Part shown: piece by piece, positions 63,757 to 64,000 of the stretch
Layout of the letters: each line of letters begins with the position of its first letter
How positions within the stretch are numbered: position 1 is the stretch's first letter
NCBI RefSeq assembly: GCF_040760075.1
Contig: NZ_CP142884.1
Coordinates: 2,232,001-2,296,000 of the forward strand
Origin: Sphingobacterium sp. R2
Lineage (GTDB): Bacteria; Bacteroidota; Bacteroidia; Sphingobacteriales; Sphingobacteriaceae
Length of the DNA stretch: 64,000 nucleotides
Direction: 5' to 3'
Notes under the pieces: model-generated
The model's input: the letters and a program-made list of their open reading frames with translations, nothing else
Told to the model about the DNA's origin: nothing
Databases searched by the model: none
Made by a program: the position numbers and the translations under genes

Positions 63757-64000
63757 TTGGCAAACAATAATATTCAACAAGAAAGAATAAACTTTGCAAC
63801 AAGTAAGAAAGTATTGGAATATCCAGATTTCTTAGATGTGCAATTGGAATCTTTCAAGGAGTTTTTTCAATTAGAAACTACTTCTGACAACCGCCATCAG
63901 GAAGGGCTGTTCAAGGTATTCTCGGAAAACTTCCCTATTTCTGATTCAAGAAACATTTTTGTGCTAGAGTTTTTGGATTATTTCATTGATCCACCACGTT
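63757..64000 (+). CDS. rpoB: RNA polymerase beta subunit, N-terminal part (3' end outside window)
   Basis: The first 81 residues are visible and run to the end of the window. From a TTG start the protein reads ANNNIQQERINFATSKKVLE, then YPDFLDVQLESFKEFFQLE, the standard Bacteroidota RpoB N-terminus. No ATG is available upstream in the frame near the conserved start, so TTG initiation is likely. It is co-directional with rplL. Confidence 0.93.
   Translation, partial: MANNNIQQERINFATSKKVLEYPDFLDVQLESFKEFFQLETTSDNRHQEGLFKVFSENFPISDSRNIFVLEFLDYFIDPPR

Overview
The window comes from a Bacteroidota chromosome, most likely Sphingobacteriaceae (Sphingobacterium-like). This rests on sigma-A promoters of the TTTG / TAnnTTTG type, short lipoprotein signals, tRNAs without an encoded CCA end, and protein family content. 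No mobile element, CRISPR array or rRNA gene was seen.

Layout. 1-3.6 kb: end of a DUF1003 membrane protein, arfB, a BlaI-type repressor with an M56 sensor protease carrying a TonB-like tail, and a lipoprotein. 3.5-15.8 kb, mostly minus strand: cbpM/cbpA chaperone pair, M28 peptidase, rpiB, tatC, the fatty-acid/ribosome cluster yceD-rpmF-plsX-fabH-accB-accC, queH, and (plus strand) a beta-propeller-like lipoprotein, then a SirB1-like protein. 15.9-49.6 kb, all minus strand: a very large array of MacB/FtsX-type ABC permeases. It holds twelve full-length paralogues of 786-812 aa, one 94-aa internally deleted copy, one 67-bp relic, two ATPases and one membrane fusion protein. 50.3-54.5 kb, plus strand: a TolC-family channel, an NtrC-type sigma-54 activator and its histidine kinase. 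54.6-56.5 kb: a core-less methyltransferase-like protein and an Omp85-like outer membrane protein. 56.5 kb to the end: tRNA-Thr-Tyr-Gly-Thr, tuf, tRNA-Trp, secE, nusG, an intruding S41 peptidase, then rplK-rplA-rplJ-rplL-rpoB.

Main result. The permease array appears to be one regulon of the adjacent two-component system. Six intergenic regions carry the same bipartite element: two 16-bp palindromic units of the form TGTYC-N6-GRACA, 21-22 bp apart. In each case its centre lies 72.5-76 bp upstream of the GG of a sigma-54-type -24 box (TGGCA). These six promoters precede tolC, the fusion protein gene and four internal positions in the array, dividing it into five minus-strand units: fusion protein + 6 permeases + ATPase; 3 permeases; 2 permeases; 1 permease; mini-permease + ATPase. 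The response regulator has the GAFTDA loop that contacts sigma-54. The simplest reading is that it binds these elements, switches on the whole tripartite export system and, through the tolC promoter, its own operon. Twelve permeases share at most two ATPases, one fusion protein and one outer channel, which suggests interchangeable permeases on a common chassis. The distal end of the array shows deletion and decay.
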